64,000 bases of DNA. Source: Amphritea atlantica. GTDB lineage: Bacteria > Pseudomonadota > Gammaproteobacteria > Pseudomonadales > Balneatricaceae. This document shows positions 1-9,419 of this stretch, piece by piece. The DNA is taken from contig NZ_FOGB01000011.1 of assembly GCF_900111095.1 (NCBI RefSeq), positions 62,001-126,000 of the forward strand, written 5' to 3'. The notes under the pieces are model-generated. The model worked only from the letters and a program-made list of their open reading frames with translations. It was not told the DNA's origin and did no database searches. The position numbers and the translations under genes are program-made. The first letter of the stretch is position 1. Each line of letters starts with the position of its first letter.

Positions 1-723
1 CCGCATACCGTCATCGGACAGGTAGGTAATATGCCCCAGCATCCGCGCCAGCATCAGTCCGGTTTTGGGGACGTTACCGTTCTCGTAGAAATGGCCGTTA
101 TTAAAATCTGGGTCCCGGGTGATCGCCTGCCGGGCAACCTCATTAAATGCGATGTTCTGGGCACTGAGTCTGGGGGCCGCTGCGATAATCAGGCAGTGGC
201 GCAGCCGTTGTGGATAATCGATCGCCCATTGCAGCGCCTGCATTCCCCCCAGACTGCCCCCGACAACGGCTGCCCACTGTTGAATGCCAAAATGATCTGC
301 CAGACGAGCCTGACTTTCAACCCAGTCGGGGACCGTCATGATGGGAAAATCAGGGCCAAAGGGTTTGCCGGTTTCGGGATTGATGCTCTGTGGTCCGGTG
401 GAGCCATGACAACCGCCGAGATTATTCAGGCCAATGACAAAAAAAGTATTGGTATCGATCGGTTTGCCCGGGCCGATAGCCGAATCCCACCAGCCGGGCT
501 TGCTTTCCTGTTCACTGTGAAAGCCCGCCAGATGATGGTTGCCTGACAGCGCATGACACACCAGAACGGCATTGGAGGCATCGGCATTCAGGGTGCCGTA
601 AGTTTCTACAATCAGCTCGTAACTGTCGAGCTGACGACCGCAGGCCAGGGGCAGCGGCTGTTCAAAACGGATGATCTGTGGTGTAACGATACCGACAGAG
701 TCTTGGGGAAATGATTGAGGCAT
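1..723 (-). CDS. metX: Homoserine O-acyltransferase MetX (3' end outside window)
   Basis: Acylates homoserine at the first committed step of methionine synthesis in the cytoplasm. The window holds the first 241 codons; the C-terminal part runs off the left edge. It is an alpha/beta-hydrolase-fold enzyme. The start reads [11 protein letters not shown], the region [12 protein letters not shown] matches the family's conserved early strand, and the nucleophile elbow reads [12 protein letters not shown]. In many gammaproteobacteria this family uses succinyl-CoA rather than acetyl-CoA; the sequence here does not settle which. It is the last gene in view of a minus-strand run that starts at yggS. 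A 141-base gap with a hairpin separates it from yggU, so it may have its own promoter. Confidence 0.93.
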   Translation of the reverse strand, partial: MPQSFPQDSVGIVTPQIIRFEQPLPLACGRQLDSYELIVETYGTLNADASNAVLVCHALSGNHHLAGFHSEQESKPGWWDSAIGPGKPIDTNTFFVIGLNNLGGCHGSTGPQSINPETGKPFGPDFPIMTVPDWVESQARLADHFGIQQWAAVVGGSLGGMQALQWAIDYPQRLRHCLIIAAAPRLSAQNIAFNEVARQAITRDPDFNNGHFYENGNVPKTGLMLARMLGHITYLSDDGMR

Positions 724-803
724 AGTTCTCACTTATCGCTGATAATTTGAAATATGGAGCTGCTGATCTATCGGGTCGAGCTTCACATTTCGTACAGCAG
801 AGA

Positions 804-829
804 CTGGCTATCCAGAATCAGATAGCCAG
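804..829. other. Hairpin in the yggU-metX gap
   Basis: A perfect 9-bp inverted repeat (ctggctatc / gatagccag) with an 8-base loop lies about 80 bases upstream of the metX start. Neither side carries a T-run, so it does not look like a standard Rho-independent terminator. It could be an operator or an RNA structure in the metX leader. I see no match to a known SAM riboswitch. Confidence 0.4.
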
Positions 830-864
830 CGGGTCGGTAATTATGCAGGGATCTCAGTATCACT

Positions 865-1158
865 TCAGGTGCGCTCAATCGTCAGTTGTTCTGGAAATTT
901 TTTCGGGTCTGCAATCTTCACCCGCTTTTGTCGACCCAGCTCGCCACTCAGGATTGTAACTGAGCTTTTCGCCACACCAAACTGTTTCGCCAGAAATTTT
1001 ATCAGATGGGCATTGGCCTTGCCCTCTATCGGAGGCGCAGTGATACGAATTTTAACACTATCATCCAGTAAGCCAACAATTGCATCATTGCTGGCTTTGG
1101 GTTGCAGACGACAGCTGATAATCAGACAGTCGTCCTGCCAGGAGTAAAAGTCTGCCAT
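865..1158 (-). CDS. YggU/DUF167 family protein
   Basis: A 97-residue protein of the DUF167 (YggU) family, usual length about 95-100. The sequence shows the family core: CRLQPKAS near the start, then VKIRITAPPIEGKANAHL, where the PxxGKAN motif is diagnostic, and a C-terminal segment with SGxxxRxK character. The biochemical role of the family is not established. It begins 8 bases after the yggT stop, so the two are almost certainly cotranscribed. This follows the common gammaproteobacterial order yggS-proC-yggT-yggU. Confidence 0.9.
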   Translation of the reverse strand: MADFYSWQDDCLIISCRLQPKASNDAIVGLLDDSVKIRITAPPIEGKANAHLIKFLAKQFGVAKSSVTILSGELGRQKRVKIADPKKFPEQLTIERT

Positions 1159-1166
1159 CAGCGTCC

Positions 1167-1724
1167 TCAGAGCAGGAAGTGGGTCAGGCTACCCAACTGG
1201 GAGCGGGCGATCTGGATAACGAAAAAGATCAGTATCGGCGACAGATCAAGTCCTCCCAGAGAGGGAATTACCCTGCGTGCCAGGGCAAACAGCGGCTCTG
1301 TCAGCTGTACAATCAGCTGTGGTCCCGGATGATAGCTGCCGGGGGCTACCCAACTGATGATCACCGCGCCGATAACCGCATAAAAATAGATATCGAGAAT
1401 GGTATTCAGTACCCCGATGCCGGAAAGCACCATCACGGGAGACAGGTTTGCACCCATGCTCTGGCCTTTGAGCAGCAGAATAATCGCCCAGAGCGCAACA
1501 TTGATTAAAAACGCCAGTAACAGCGGTGAAAGGTCGATATTGGCGGGTCTTGGCATTACCCGCTGTAATGGTGCCAGCGGCACGGCGGTAATTTTAACGA
1601 CCGCCTGACAGATCGGGTTGTAATAGTCAGCTTTAGCGATCTGTAGCAAAAATCGCAGCACGACAATGAAAACATAAAGCTGGCCGAAAAGCTGGATAAT
1701 TGAACTGAGAGGATCCTGTCCCAT
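1167..1724 (-). CDS. YggT family integral membrane protein
   Basis: A 186-residue protein made of two copies of the YggT unit: hydrophobic helices near residues 10-30, 60-85, 95-125 and 160-180, with the recurring pattern of a membrane helix followed by P-L-x-P-x-R-x-x-P. PLAPLQRVMP occurs in the first half and PLFALARRVIP in the second, each followed by a DLSP segment. The family is linked to membrane or osmotic functions, but its molecular role is unclear. The start at 1724 is preferred over the in-frame one at 1778 because AGGA lies about 9 bases upstream and the extra 18 residues are polar and not family-like. The gene sits between proC and yggU in a conserved operon. Confidence 0.9.
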   Translation of the reverse strand: MGQDPLSSIIQLFGQLYVFIVVLRFLLQIAKADYYNPICQAVVKITAVPLAPLQRVMPRPANIDLSPLLLAFLINVALWAIILLLKGQSMGANLSPVMVLSGIGVLNTILDIYFYAVIGAVIISWVAPGSYHPGPQLIVQLTEPLFALARRVIPSLGGLDLSPILIFFVIQIARSQLGSLTHFLL

Positions 1725-1869
1725 TGTCTCTGTTCCTGTTGCAGATATCTGTTTGGGGTTGGTTCGTGTCTGACGCATTACAATGTGAGTAATGCATCAG
1801 CGTATAGCCCTGAGTATAGAGCCTTTCATGGTGACTATGAACCGATGAAAGGCTTTTTATATCATTTGC

Positions 1870-2694
1870 TTATTTGCCCAGCTCTTCCGCCAGTGCCGCA
1901 GAGCGGTCGCTGCAGGCCTGCATGCCGTTAGCAATGATCTCTGGCAGTCCCTGATCGATAAAAGTGAGTATCGCCTGTTCCGTAGTGCCTTTGGGAGACG
2001 TCACGCGGCGGCGCAGTTCAGCGGGCTCAACATCGCTTTGGCGCGCCATCTCTGCAGCCCCGAGAGCGGTTTGAATAGTGAGTTGCTGCGCTACTTCACG
2101 GCTCAGCCCCAGTTTTTCTCCTGCCGCGACCATCGCTTCCATTATCAGGAAATAGTAGGCCGGGCCGCTACCGGAAACCGCTGTGACCGCATCCAGTTGC
2201 GCTTCGCTTTCAACCCACAGCGCAATACCGGTAGCGGTCATGATCTGCTCGGTCTGACTACGTTGCAGGTCGCTAACCCGATTGTTGGCATAGAGACCGC
2301 TGGCCCCCTGCTGAACCAGTGCCGGAGTGTTGGGCATGCAGCGTACCACCGGGAGATCTCCCCCCAGCCACTGTTCCAGGCTGCTGCACAGAATGCCGGC
2401 GGCGACAGAGATCAGCAGCGGCCGGTGTTGCTGCACGCTGGCCGCCATATCCATGGCGACGCTTTTTAGCACCTGAGGTTTAACTGCCAGAATCACAATA
2501 TCTGCTGCAGCCACCGCGGCATTGTTATCTGTAGTGGTGTTGAGCCCCTGCTGCTGCAGGTCGGCCATCTTGTCTTGCCCGGTATCACAGGCCCAGATGC
2601 TTGCCGCCGGATAACCGTTACTGATCAGTCCGCCCATGATGGCCCGGGCCATGTTGCCTGCGCCGATAAATGCTAATGTAGGTTGTGTGCTCAC
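1870..2694 (-). CDS. proC: Pyrroline-5-carboxylate reductase
   Basis: Reduces 1-pyrroline-5-carboxylate to proline with NAD(P)H, the last step of proline synthesis. The 274-residue length is typical. The N-terminal Rossmann motif reads FIGAGNMARAIMGGL. Later come CMPNTPALVQQGASGLY and the dimer-domain signature VSGSGPAYYF, followed by RRRVTSPKGTTEQAI. It starts at GTG with a weak ribosome binding site. It lies between yggS and yggT on the same strand, the order found in most gammaproteobacteria. Confidence 0.96.
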   Translation of the reverse strand: MSTQPTLAFIGAGNMARAIMGGLISNGYPAASIWACDTGQDKMADLQQQGLNTTTDNNAAVAAADIVILAVKPQVLKSVAMDMAASVQQHRPLLISVAAGILCSSLEQWLGGDLPVVRCMPNTPALVQQGASGLYANNRVSDLQRSQTEQIMTATGIALWVESEAQLDAVTAVSGSGPAYYFLIMEAMVAAGEKLGLSREVAQQLTIQTALGAAEMARQSDVEPAELRRRVTSPKGTTEQAILTFIDQGLPEIIANGMQACSDRSAALAEELGK

Positions 2695-2736
2695 GTGTAA
2701 TACCCGATGTTAAATATGGTTATAGATTGATGCTTA

Positions 2737-3447
2737 CTATGACTGATGATGGCTGCTGTAGTCGCGGGGGCCAAACAAGGCAGTGCCGATACGTACAATG
2801 GTAGCACCTTCCAGAATGGCGGCCTCCATATCACCGGACATCCCCATAGACAGGGTGTCCAGTGGCTGGTCCGGCAACTGCCGTTGCAACGATTGCAGCA
2901 GATGATTCATCTGTGCAAAGGGTTTGCGTTGCTGTTCGGGATCGTCGCTACTGGCGGGAATGGCCATTAATCCCCGCAGACGGATATTGCTCAGCGTCGC
3001 CACTGCGGCGGCCAGTGCGGGCAAATCAGCCGGCAGAACTCCTGACTTGCTATTTTCCCCGCTGATGTTTACCTGCAGACAGATATTCAGTGGTGGCAAG
3101 TTTACGGGACGCTGATCGCTGAGGCGTTGCGCGATCTTAAACCGGTCTACGCTGTGAACCCAGCTGAAGTTTTCTGCTATTGCCCGGGTTTTATTGGACT
3201 GTATCGGACCGATAAAGTGCCAGATGATATTCAGATCTTGTAGCGCCTCAATCTTATCCAGCGCTTCCTGAAGATAGTTCTCGCCAAATGCCTGTTGCCC
3301 GCAAGCCCAGGCCTGGCGCAGTTCTTCAGCCGGACGAGTTTTGCTGACCGCCAGTAGTTTGATCGCTTGCGGCTGACGTTGCGCGGCGATGGCTGCTGCG
3401 TCTATCTGGCAGTGAACGTTTTTTAATCGATCTGTAATCTGTGTCAT
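2737..3447 (-). CDS. yggS: YggS family PLP-binding protein
   Basis: A 236-residue PLP-carrier protein of the YggS/PROSC family, involved in vitamin B6 homeostasis and with no known enzymatic reaction. The PLP lysine is K36 in LLAVSKTRP. Other family segments are FGENYLQEA, WHFIGPIQSNK, VNISGENSKSG and LSMGMSGDMEAAI. It is the first gene of the minus-strand run yggS-proC-yggT-yggU(-metX). It faces away from pilT across a 336-base gap, an arrangement also found in Pseudomonas. Confidence 0.95.
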   Translation of the reverse strand: MTQITDRLKNVHCQIDAAAIAAQRQPQAIKLLAVSKTRPAEELRQAWACGQQAFGENYLQEALDKIEALQDLNIIWHFIGPIQSNKTRAIAENFSWVHSVDRFKIAQRLSDQRPVNLPPLNICLQVNISGENSKSGVLPADLPALAAAVATLSNIRLRGLMAIPASSDDPEQQRKPFAQMNHLLQSLQRQLPDQPLDTLSMGMSGDMEAAILEGATIVRIGTALFGPRDYSSHHQS

Positions 3448-3783
3448 AGTGTAATAACTAGCGATTGGCTATGATGGGCGATTCTGATAAAACTGATATA
3501 GTGCAACCCATAAGGGGTGGCGACTATAATACCAGAGAACACCGGCTAACCCGCGAATATTTGCCCCGGGCCTGGGTGTTTCGCAACGCTCAGAGCTGTT
3601 TTTATGGTAAATCATAGCCAATGCTGCCCAAAATAGGCTTATAAAGACTTTATATCCCCGGTTGCAGCTTTTATTATCATTGAAGGGCCAGTTATACGGT
3701 ATGCAAAGTCTTCAGTCGAAGGCTTTGTCGCTTACAGATAATCAATGGAACTGCTTGCAGATTCCCTATACACCTGAGAAGCC
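3448..3783. promoter_or_regulatory. Divergent yggS/pilT intergenic region
   Basis: This 336-base gap must hold promoters for both yggS and pilT. A TATAAT hexamer lies at 3523-3528 on the plus strand, without a convincing -35 box. A 10-bp hairpin with one G-U pair (3704-3713 with 3718-3727, loop AGTC) lies in the presumed pilT leader. A short open frame over 3662-3844 overlaps the pilT start and has no protein-like features. No RNA gene is recognised. Confidence 0.4.
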
Positions 3784-4818
3784 ATGGATATTACAGAACT
3801 CTTATCGTTTACCGTTCAGCAGGGAGCGTCCGACCTCCATATAACCGCCGGTATGCCACCGGTTATCCGGGTTGATGGCGAGGTCCGCAGAATTAAGCTG
3901 CCCTCTCTGGAGCATAAGCAGGTTCACACGCTGATTTACGATATCATGAATGATAAGCAGCGTAAGGACTACGAGGAGCGGTTTGAAACTGACTTCTCCT
4001 TCGAGGTGCCCGGTCTGGCCCGTTTCCGTGTTAACGCCTATAACCAGAACCGTGGTGCGGCAGCGGTATTCCGGACCATCCCCAGCAAAGTTCTGACGAT
4101 GGATGATCTGGGCATGGGACAGGTGTTCCGCAATCTTTCCAATAATGCCCGTGGCCTGGTGCTGGTAACCGGACCGACCGGCTCGGGTAAGAGTACCACC
4201 CTGGCGGCGATGGTGGATTACATCAATGAGACCCGCAACGAGCACATCCTCACGATTGAGGACCCGATAGAATTTGTCCATCAGAGCAAGAAGTGTCTGG
4301 TTAACCAGCGGGAGGTGCACCGGGATACGCTCGGGTTTGAGGAGGCGTTGCGTTCCGCCCTGCGTGAGGACCCGGATATTATTCTGGTGGGTGAGATGCG
4401 GGATCTGGAAACTATCCGTCTGGCGCTGACCGCTGCAGAAACCGGTCACCTGGTGTTTGGTACACTGCACACCACCTCAGCGGCAAAAACGATTGACCGT
4501 ATCATCGACGTGTTCCCGGCAGCAGAAAAATCGATGGTGCGTTCGATGCTGTCAGAATCTCTCCAGGGGGTTATCTCCCAGACTCTGCTGAAGAAGCCGA
4601 AAGGCGGACGGGTGGCGGCCCATGAGATTATGGTGGGTACGCCAGCAATTCGTAACCTGATACGTGAAGATAAGGTAGCGCAGATGTACTCTGCCATTCA
4701 GACCGGTGCGGCATTTGGGATGGTGACTCTGGATCAGTCGCTCACCGACCTGATGCAGAAAGGTTTGATTACCCGTGAATCAGCCCGTGCTAAGGCACTG
4801 AATCCTAAGAATTTCTAA
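3784..4818 (+). CDS. pilT: Type IV pilus retraction ATPase PilT
   Basis: Hexameric ATPase at the inner-membrane base of type IV pili that drives pilus retraction and twitching motility. The 344-residue length is typical. Visible motifs are the N-terminal SDLHITAGMPP, Walker A GPTGSGKST, the Asp box LTIEDPIEFVH, Walker B region DPDIILVGEMRD and the His box HLVFGTLHTTSAAKTIDRI. The AIRNLIREDK region matches the PilT AIRNLIRE signature needed for retraction. pilU follows 14 bases downstream, so the two form an operon. Confidence 0.97.
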   Translation: MDITELLSFTVQQGASDLHITAGMPPVIRVDGEVRRIKLPSLEHKQVHTLIYDIMNDKQRKDYEERFETDFSFEVPGLARFRVNAYNQNRGAAAVFRTIPSKVLTMDDLGMGQVFRNLSNNARGLVLVTGPTGSGKSTTLAAMVDYINETRNEHILTIEDPIEFVHQSKKCLVNQREVHRDTLGFEEALRSALREDPDIILVGEMRDLETIRLALTAAETGHLVFGTLHTTSAAKTIDRIIDVFPAAEKSMVRSMLSESLQGVISQTLLKKPKGGRVAAHEIMVGTPAIRNLIREDKVAQMYSAIQTGAAFGMVTLDQSLTDLMQKGLITRESARAKALNPKNF

Positions 4819-4832
4819 GACGGAGCGGAATT

Positions 4833-5999
4833 TTGGATATTACCCAGCTACTTAAGGTTATGACTGACCGACAAGCATCCGATCTGTTTATCACCGCCGG
4901 AGCCCGTCCCAGCATCAAGGTTGATGGTACGATTAAGCCATTAACCAAAGAAGCTCTGAAACCCGCTCAGGCACGTTCGCTGACCTATAGCACCATGAAC
5001 GATAAGCAACTGGCCGAGTTTGAGGGCACCCGCGAGTGTAACTTTGCTATCAGTGCTCCGGGGATCGGTCGTTTCCGGGTGAGTGCATTTTTTCAGCGTA
5101 ACTCACCGGGTATGGTACTGCGGCGCATCAACACCTATATCCCAACGATGGAGGAGCTGAACCTGCCGCCGGTGCTCAAGGATCTGGCGATGACCAAGCG
5201 GGGGCTTATCCTGTTTGTCGGCGGTACCAGTACCGGTAAATCAACGTCACTGGCGTCGATGATCGATTACCGCAATGCCAATACTGCCGGGCATATCATT
5301 ACCATTGAGGATCCGATCGAATATATCCATGAGCATAAGCAGAGTGTGATCACCCAGCGGGAAGTGGGTCTGGATACCGATTCCTTTGAGGTGGCTCTGA
5401 AAAATACCCTGCGTCAGGCCCCGGATGTGATTCTGATGGGGGAGATTCGCAGTGCCGATACGATGGGCTATGGTCTGACCTTTGCTGAGACTGGCCACCT
5501 CTGTATGGCAACACTGCACGCCAACAACGCCAACCAGGCTCTGGACCGGATCATCAGTTTCTTCCCCCCTGAACACCATGCCCAGATCTGGATGGATCTG
5601 TCGCTTAACCTGAAAGCAATTGTGGCGCAGCAACTGCTGCCGACAAAGGATGGTAAAGGTCGCCGGGCAGTGGTGGAAGTGCTGATTAATACCCCTCTGA
5701 TGCAGGACCTGATCCGTAAAGGCGAAGTGCATGAGCTGAAAGAGGTAATCAAAAAGTCCACTAACCTGGGGATGCAGACCTTCGATCAGGCGCTTTACAA
5801 TGAGTATAAAGAGGGGACTATCACCTATGATGTGGCGATCGCCCATGCGGATTCACCGAACGACCTGCGTCTGATGATTAAACTTAATTCGGAAACCAAT
5901 CCGGATATCAATGATGCATCGGACGACTCCGGCTTCTTCCTGCAGGATGACGATGATTTTCTGCAAAATGAAGGGTCGCTGGACGTTAAAGGGATGTAG
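4833..5999 (+). CDS. pilU: Type IV pilus retraction ATPase PilU
   Basis: Accessory retraction ATPase that works with PilT. The 388-residue length fits PilU, which has a longer, acidic tail than PilT. The start is TTG, with GGAG about 7 bases upstream. Walker A reads GGTSTGKST rather than the PilT form GPTGSGKST, but the GK(S/T) core is kept. Other motifs are ITIEDPIEYIHEH, the Walker B region DVILMGEIRS and HLCMATLHANNANQALDRI. The last 30 residues are rich in Asp and Ser, as in other PilU proteins. A strong terminator follows. Confidence 0.96.
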   Translation: MDITQLLKVMTDRQASDLFITAGARPSIKVDGTIKPLTKEALKPAQARSLTYSTMNDKQLAEFEGTRECNFAISAPGIGRFRVSAFFQRNSPGMVLRRINTYIPTMEELNLPPVLKDLAMTKRGLILFVGGTSTGKSTSLASMIDYRNANTAGHIITIEDPIEYIHEHKQSVITQREVGLDTDSFEVALKNTLRQAPDVILMGEIRSADTMGYGLTFAETGHLCMATLHANNANQALDRIISFFPPEHHAQIWMDLSLNLKAIVAQQLLPTKDGKGRRAVVEVLINTPLMQDLIRKGEVHELKEVIKKSTNLGMQTFDQALYNEYKEGTITYDVAIAHADSPNDLRLMIKLNSETNPDINDASDDSGFFLQDDDDFLQNEGSLDVKGM

Positions 6000-6012
6000 G
6001 TCTCGTCACAGT

Positions 6013-6046
6013 AAAAAAAACGGCGCATCTGATGCGCCGTTTTTTG
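6013..6046. terminator. Bidirectional terminator between pilU and pyrC'
   Basis: An 8-bp GC-rich stem (cggcgcat / atgcgccg, loop ctg) at 6021-6039 is flanked by A8 on the left and T6 on the right. It can end pilU transcription on the plus strand and pyrC' transcription on the minus strand. Confidence 0.9.
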
Positions 6047-6103
6047 TTTCTGCTGATGGTGGCGAGATGTTGAATACCCGATCAGCGATGGGGTATCGGG
6101 TTG

Positions 6104-7378
6104 CTATTGCTGAAACACCACATTGCCTTCGAACAGGGTATAGCGCACCACCCCTTTGAGCGGGAAGCCCATAAACGGTGTATTCGCACCGGCTGAACGA
6201 CGGTTTTCCTGGGTCAGTACCCACTCCTGCTCTGGATCAAAGATACAGATATCGGCACTGCTGCCGGGGGTGAGTGTACCCAGATCGACGTTGAGGACAC
6301 GGGCCGGGCCAGTGGTCAGTTTCGCCAGCATCTGCGGTAGTGAGATCAGTTCCTGCTGCACCAGCATCAGAGACAGTGATAACAGGGTTTCCAGCCCCGT
6401 CATCCCGGGCTCGGTAGCGGCAAAAGGAGCCTGCTTGGCGGCCAGTTCATGGGGCTGGTGGTCCGAACAGATCGCCTGAAAGCCATCTGCAACCAGCGCA
6501 TGGCGTAAACCTGCCCGGTCGAGCTGGCTGCGTAGTGGCGGAATCAGGTGGAAGTTAGGGTCAAAGCCACTGACATTCTCATCGGTTAATAGCAGATTCT
6601 GAATCGCGATATCAGCGGTCACCGGAAGCCCTCTTTCACGGGCATCCATCACCATTTTGACGGAACGTTCGCAGGACAGCTGACCAAAGTGGGCTCTCAC
6701 GCCGGTCTGTTCGATCAGCAGCAGGCAGCGGGCAACTTCAATGGTTTCAGCACTTTCAGGAATCCCACTGAGTCCCAGACGGGTGCAGGTGGTATCGTCG
6801 TGCATGGTGCCGCCAGCGGCCAGGTCCGCATCCTGTGGCTGGAAAATAACCAGCAGGTCGTGGGTCGCCGCATACTCGAGGCAGCGCGCCAGTGTCAGCG
6901 AGCTATGGATCGGTTCCCGGGCGTTGGTGAAGCCGATACAGCCGGCTTTACTCAGGCCATACATCGGACTCAGCTGTTCACCTTTCAGCTCCTGGGTCAG
7001 GGCGCCCATCGGCAGGACCCGGGCGTTGCCAGCCTGTTTTGCCAGGTCTTCAATCAGATCGATCACTGCGGTGTTATCGGCAATCGGTCTGGTCAGTGGT
7101 GGCATGCACAGGGTGGTGATGCCACCCGCCGCCGCGGCGGCGGTTTCACTGGCGATGGTACCCTTGCGACTGTAACCGGGCTCACGCAAGTTAGCGCACA
7201 GATCGATCAGACCGGGGCTGACTACCAGGTTCGTGGCATCGATCTCCTGGTCGGCACTAAACGCTGCTGGTGGCTCGCCAATGGCAGCGATCTTGCCAGC
7301 GCAGATAAACAGATCAGTGATCTGGTCCAGATGGTTGGCGGGGTCGATGACACGGCCGTTCCTGATTGCAATATTCAT
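6104..7378 (-). CDS. Dihydroorotase-like subunit PyrC' (inactive homologue)
   Basis: A 424-residue amidohydrolase-fold protein related to class I dihydroorotases. In Pseudomonas the equivalent non-catalytic protein (PyrC', also called PyrX) is a structural partner of aspartate transcarbamoylase. Here the metal-binding HxH after the first strand is replaced: residues 61-63 read CAN within GLIDLCANLREPG. The downstream SDHQPH motif remains. A functional dihydroorotase must therefore lie elsewhere. The start is set at the ATG at 7378, because AAGG lies 8 bases upstream; the GTG at 7387 overlaps that site and has no spacing of its own. The gene follows pyrB by 10 bases, consistent with co-production of the two subunits. 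Confidence 0.92.
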   Translation of the reverse strand: MNIAIRNGRVIDPANHLDQITDLFICAGKIAAIGEPPAAFSADQEIDATNLVVSPGLIDLCANLREPGYSRKGTIASETAAAAAGGITTLCMPPLTRPIADNTAVIDLIEDLAKQAGNARVLPMGALTQELKGEQLSPMYGLSKAGCIGFTNAREPIHSSLTLARCLEYAATHDLLVIFQPQDADLAAGGTMHDDTTCTRLGLSGIPESAETIEVARCLLLIEQTGVRAHFGQLSCERSVKMVMDARERGLPVTADIAIQNLLLTDENVSGFDPNFHLIPPLRSQLDRAGLRHALVADGFQAICSDHQPHELAAKQAPFAATEPGMTGLETLLSLSLMLVQQELISLPQMLAKLTTGPARVLNVDLGTLTPGSSADICIFDPEQEWVLTQENRRSAGANTPFMGFPLKGVVRYTLFEGNVVFQQ

Positions 7379-7388
7379 CGTATTCACC

Positions 7389-8390
7389 TTATTCGCTCTC
7401 CCGCTCAGCCTGATGGTCAGTCATCTGGCCGCCCATCGCCATCGACATCACCGCCATGCGCACGGCAATACCGTTGGTCACCTGTTTCAGAATCATCGAT
7501 TTCGGACCATCGGCGACCGAGGTCTCTATCTCTACGCCGCGGTTAATTGGTCCGGGATGCATCACAATGGAGTCAGGATGGGTGAGCTTCAGTTTTTCTT
7601 CGGTAAGACCGTATAAACTGTAAAACTCCGATTCGCTGGGCAGCAGGGCGCTTTGCATCCGCTCTTTCTGTAGTCGCAGCATCATCACCACATCGACATC
7701 TTTCAGACCCTGACACATGTCGGTGTAAACCGTGACGCCCAGCGCTTCTATATGACGCGGCAACAGTGTTGTGGGGCCGATCACCCGGATCTCTCTGGCA
7801 CCCAGAGTGCGCAGGGCGTGGATCTGTGACCGGGCCACCCTGGAGTGAAGGATATCGCCGACAATCGCCACCGTGAGGTGTTCGAATCCCCCCTTGTGCT
7901 GGCGGATGGTGAGCATATCCAGCATCGCCTGGGTGGGGTGAGCATGGCGTCCATCACCGGCATTGATGACGGCTACATGGGGCGTGACATTGCTGGCGAT
8001 ATAGTGTGCCGCGCCGCTGTCTGAGTGACGCACGATAAACATATCAGAGTGCATCGCTTCCATGGTCATCAGGGTGTCTTTAAGGGTTTCGCCCTTAGAG
8101 GTTGATGAGGTTTTGATATTCAGGTTGAGGACATCCGCGGACAGTCGCTTTGCCGCCAGTTCAAAGGTGCTGGCGGTGCGGGTGCTGGCCTCAAAAAACA
8201 GGTTAACCACCGTTTTACCCCGTAACAGCGGTACCTTTTTTACCTGCTGTGCACTCATATCGACAAATGAATCAGCCGTATCGAGGATCTCTGTCAGCAT
8301 CTCCCGGCTCAGCCCTTCGGTGGTCAGGAAGTGTTTCAGCTGACCGGCGCTGTTGAGCTGGATCAGGTTGGGATCTTGTTGTTCAAACAT
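7389..8390 (-). CDS. pyrB: Aspartate carbamoyltransferase catalytic subunit
   Basis: Condenses carbamoyl phosphate and aspartate to carbamoyl aspartate, the committed step of pyrimidine synthesis. The 333-residue length matches the longer Pseudomonas-type ATCase. The carbamoyl-phosphate motif FFEASTRT sits at residues 65-72, and [12 protein letters not shown] and [11 protein letters not shown] are clear. No pyrI regulatory subunit is present. Instead pyrC' follows directly, as in the Pseudomonas PyrB-PyrC' dodecamer, in which nucleotides bind the PyrB N-terminal extension. The order pyrR-pyrB-pyrC' indicates one operon. Confidence 0.96.
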   Translation of the reverse strand: MFEQQDPNLIQLNSAGQLKHFLTTEGLSREMLTEILDTADSFVDMSAQQVKKVPLLRGKTVVNLFFEASTRTASTFELAAKRLSADVLNLNIKTSSTSKGETLKDTLMTMEAMHSDMFIVRHSDSGAAHYIASNVTPHVAVINAGDGRHAHPTQAMLDMLTIRQHKGGFEHLTVAIVGDILHSRVARSQIHALRTLGAREIRVIGPTTLLPRHIEALGVTVYTDMCQGLKDVDVVMMLRLQKERMQSALLPSESEFYSLYGLTEEKLKLTHPDSIVMHPGPINRGVEIETSVADGPKSMILKQVTNGIAVRMAVMSMAMGGQMTDHQAERESE

Positions 8391-8409
8391 GTCAGATTCC
8401 GGCGGTAAG

Positions 8410-8925
8410 TTAGGGGTTGTCTTTTTTACGGATCTCCAGTGCCAGAGGCACCGGTCCGGTCAGTTTGACCTGCTCGTCATCGGCGAGTTGCAGCGTATCA
8501 CCGGTAACATCCGCCTGAATCGGTAGCTCGCGACGGTTCAGATCCAGCAGTGTGACCAGGGTAATGGAAGCCGGGCGACCATAGTCAAACAGCTCGTTCA
8601 TCGCTGCCCGGATGGTTCGTCCGCTCATGATCACATCATCCACCAGAATAATATGGCGGTCTTCGGTAGCACTGGGCAGCGCCGAGGGCTGAACTTTAGG
8701 GTTGAGGCCCGCGCGGCTGAAATCATCGCGGTAGAAAGAGATATCCAGGGTGCCCAGGGGGCTCTCGATACCCAGCTGCTGATGCAGGTGTTCTGCCAGC
8801 CAGACGCCACCGGTATGGATGCCAATGACCATCGGGTTGTCCAGCTGTCTTACTTTTATCAGTGTGATCAGATCTTCCGCCATCTTGGTGAGCAGGTGAT
8901 CCACTTTAATTACGCCCGATACCAT
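8410..8925 (-). CDS. pyrR: PyrR bifunctional regulator / uracil phosphoribosyltransferase
   Basis: A 171-residue PRTase-fold protein of the PyrR family. Motifs are [15 protein letters not shown], the PRPP loop [18 protein letters not shown] and [16 protein letters not shown]. In Gram-positive bacteria PyrR binds pyr mRNA; its role in gammaproteobacteria is less clear. The start at 8925 has an ideal ribosome binding site, GGAGGA, 5 bases upstream, which lies inside the end of ruvX. The in-frame start at 8949 has no such site. The gene overlaps ruvX by 20 bases, which suggests translational coupling. Because of that overlap there is no room for a dedicated attenuator leader before pyrR. Confidence 0.93.
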   Translation of the reverse strand: MVSGVIKVDHLLTKMAEDLITLIKVRQLDNPMVIGIHTGGVWLAEHLHQQLGIESPLGTLDISFYRDDFSRAGLNPKVQPSALPSATEDRHIILVDDVIMSGRTIRAAMNELFDYGRPASITLVTLLDLNRRELPIQADVTGDTLQLADDEQVKLTGPVPLALEIRKKDNP

Positions 8926-9382
8926 AGAGGTCCTCCAGTCGGGTTTCACTGGGTATCAGCTGGTCTGATGCAAACCAGCTTTCCAGAATCAGTTGTGCGG
9001 CGATGCCGTCAACAGAGTTTTCTTTAAAATTACTGCTGCCGCCCCGGGCAAGACTGATCTGCTTGGCTTCCCGGGTGGAAAGGCGTTCATCGATCAGATA
9101 GCAGGGCAACTGGCAGCGTTCTTTGAGACGGTTGGCAAATTTTCGCGCCCGGCGGGACATGTCGCTGATGGAGCCATCCATATTCAGGGGGATGCCAACG
9201 ACAATGGCTGCAGGTTGCCACTCTGAAATCACCTTTTCGATCACCGACCAGTCGGGAACGCCATCCCGGGCGCTGACCGGAGGTAATGGGGTGGCCGTGC
9301 CTGTAATAGCCTGACCTGCGGCGATCCCGATCCGTGTGGTGCCAAAATCAAAGCCTATAATTTGACCTGAAAGTGTGATCAT
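8906..9382 (-). CDS. ruvX: RuvX/YqgF Holliday junction resolvase family
   Basis: A 158-residue RNase H-fold nuclease of the YqgF family, linked to Holliday junction resolution and 16S rRNA 5' maturation. Diagnostic segments are [14 protein letters not shown] with the catalytic Asp, [24 protein letters not shown] and, near the end, [16 protein letters not shown] with the last acidic residue. It lies between yqgE and pyrR in the conserved order, 37 bases after yqgE. Confidence 0.95.
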   Translation of the reverse strand: MITLSGQIIGFDFGTTRIGIAAGQAITGTATPLPPVSARDGVPDWSVIEKVISEWQPAAIVVGIPLNMDGSISDMSRRARKFANRLKERCQLPCYLIDERLSTREAKQISLARGGSSNFKENSVDGIAAQLILESWFASDQLIPSETRLEDLYGIGRN

Positions 9383-9419
9383 TCCGCTTCTTTGCGTGGG
9401 TTAGGGCTGATGAGCCGGA

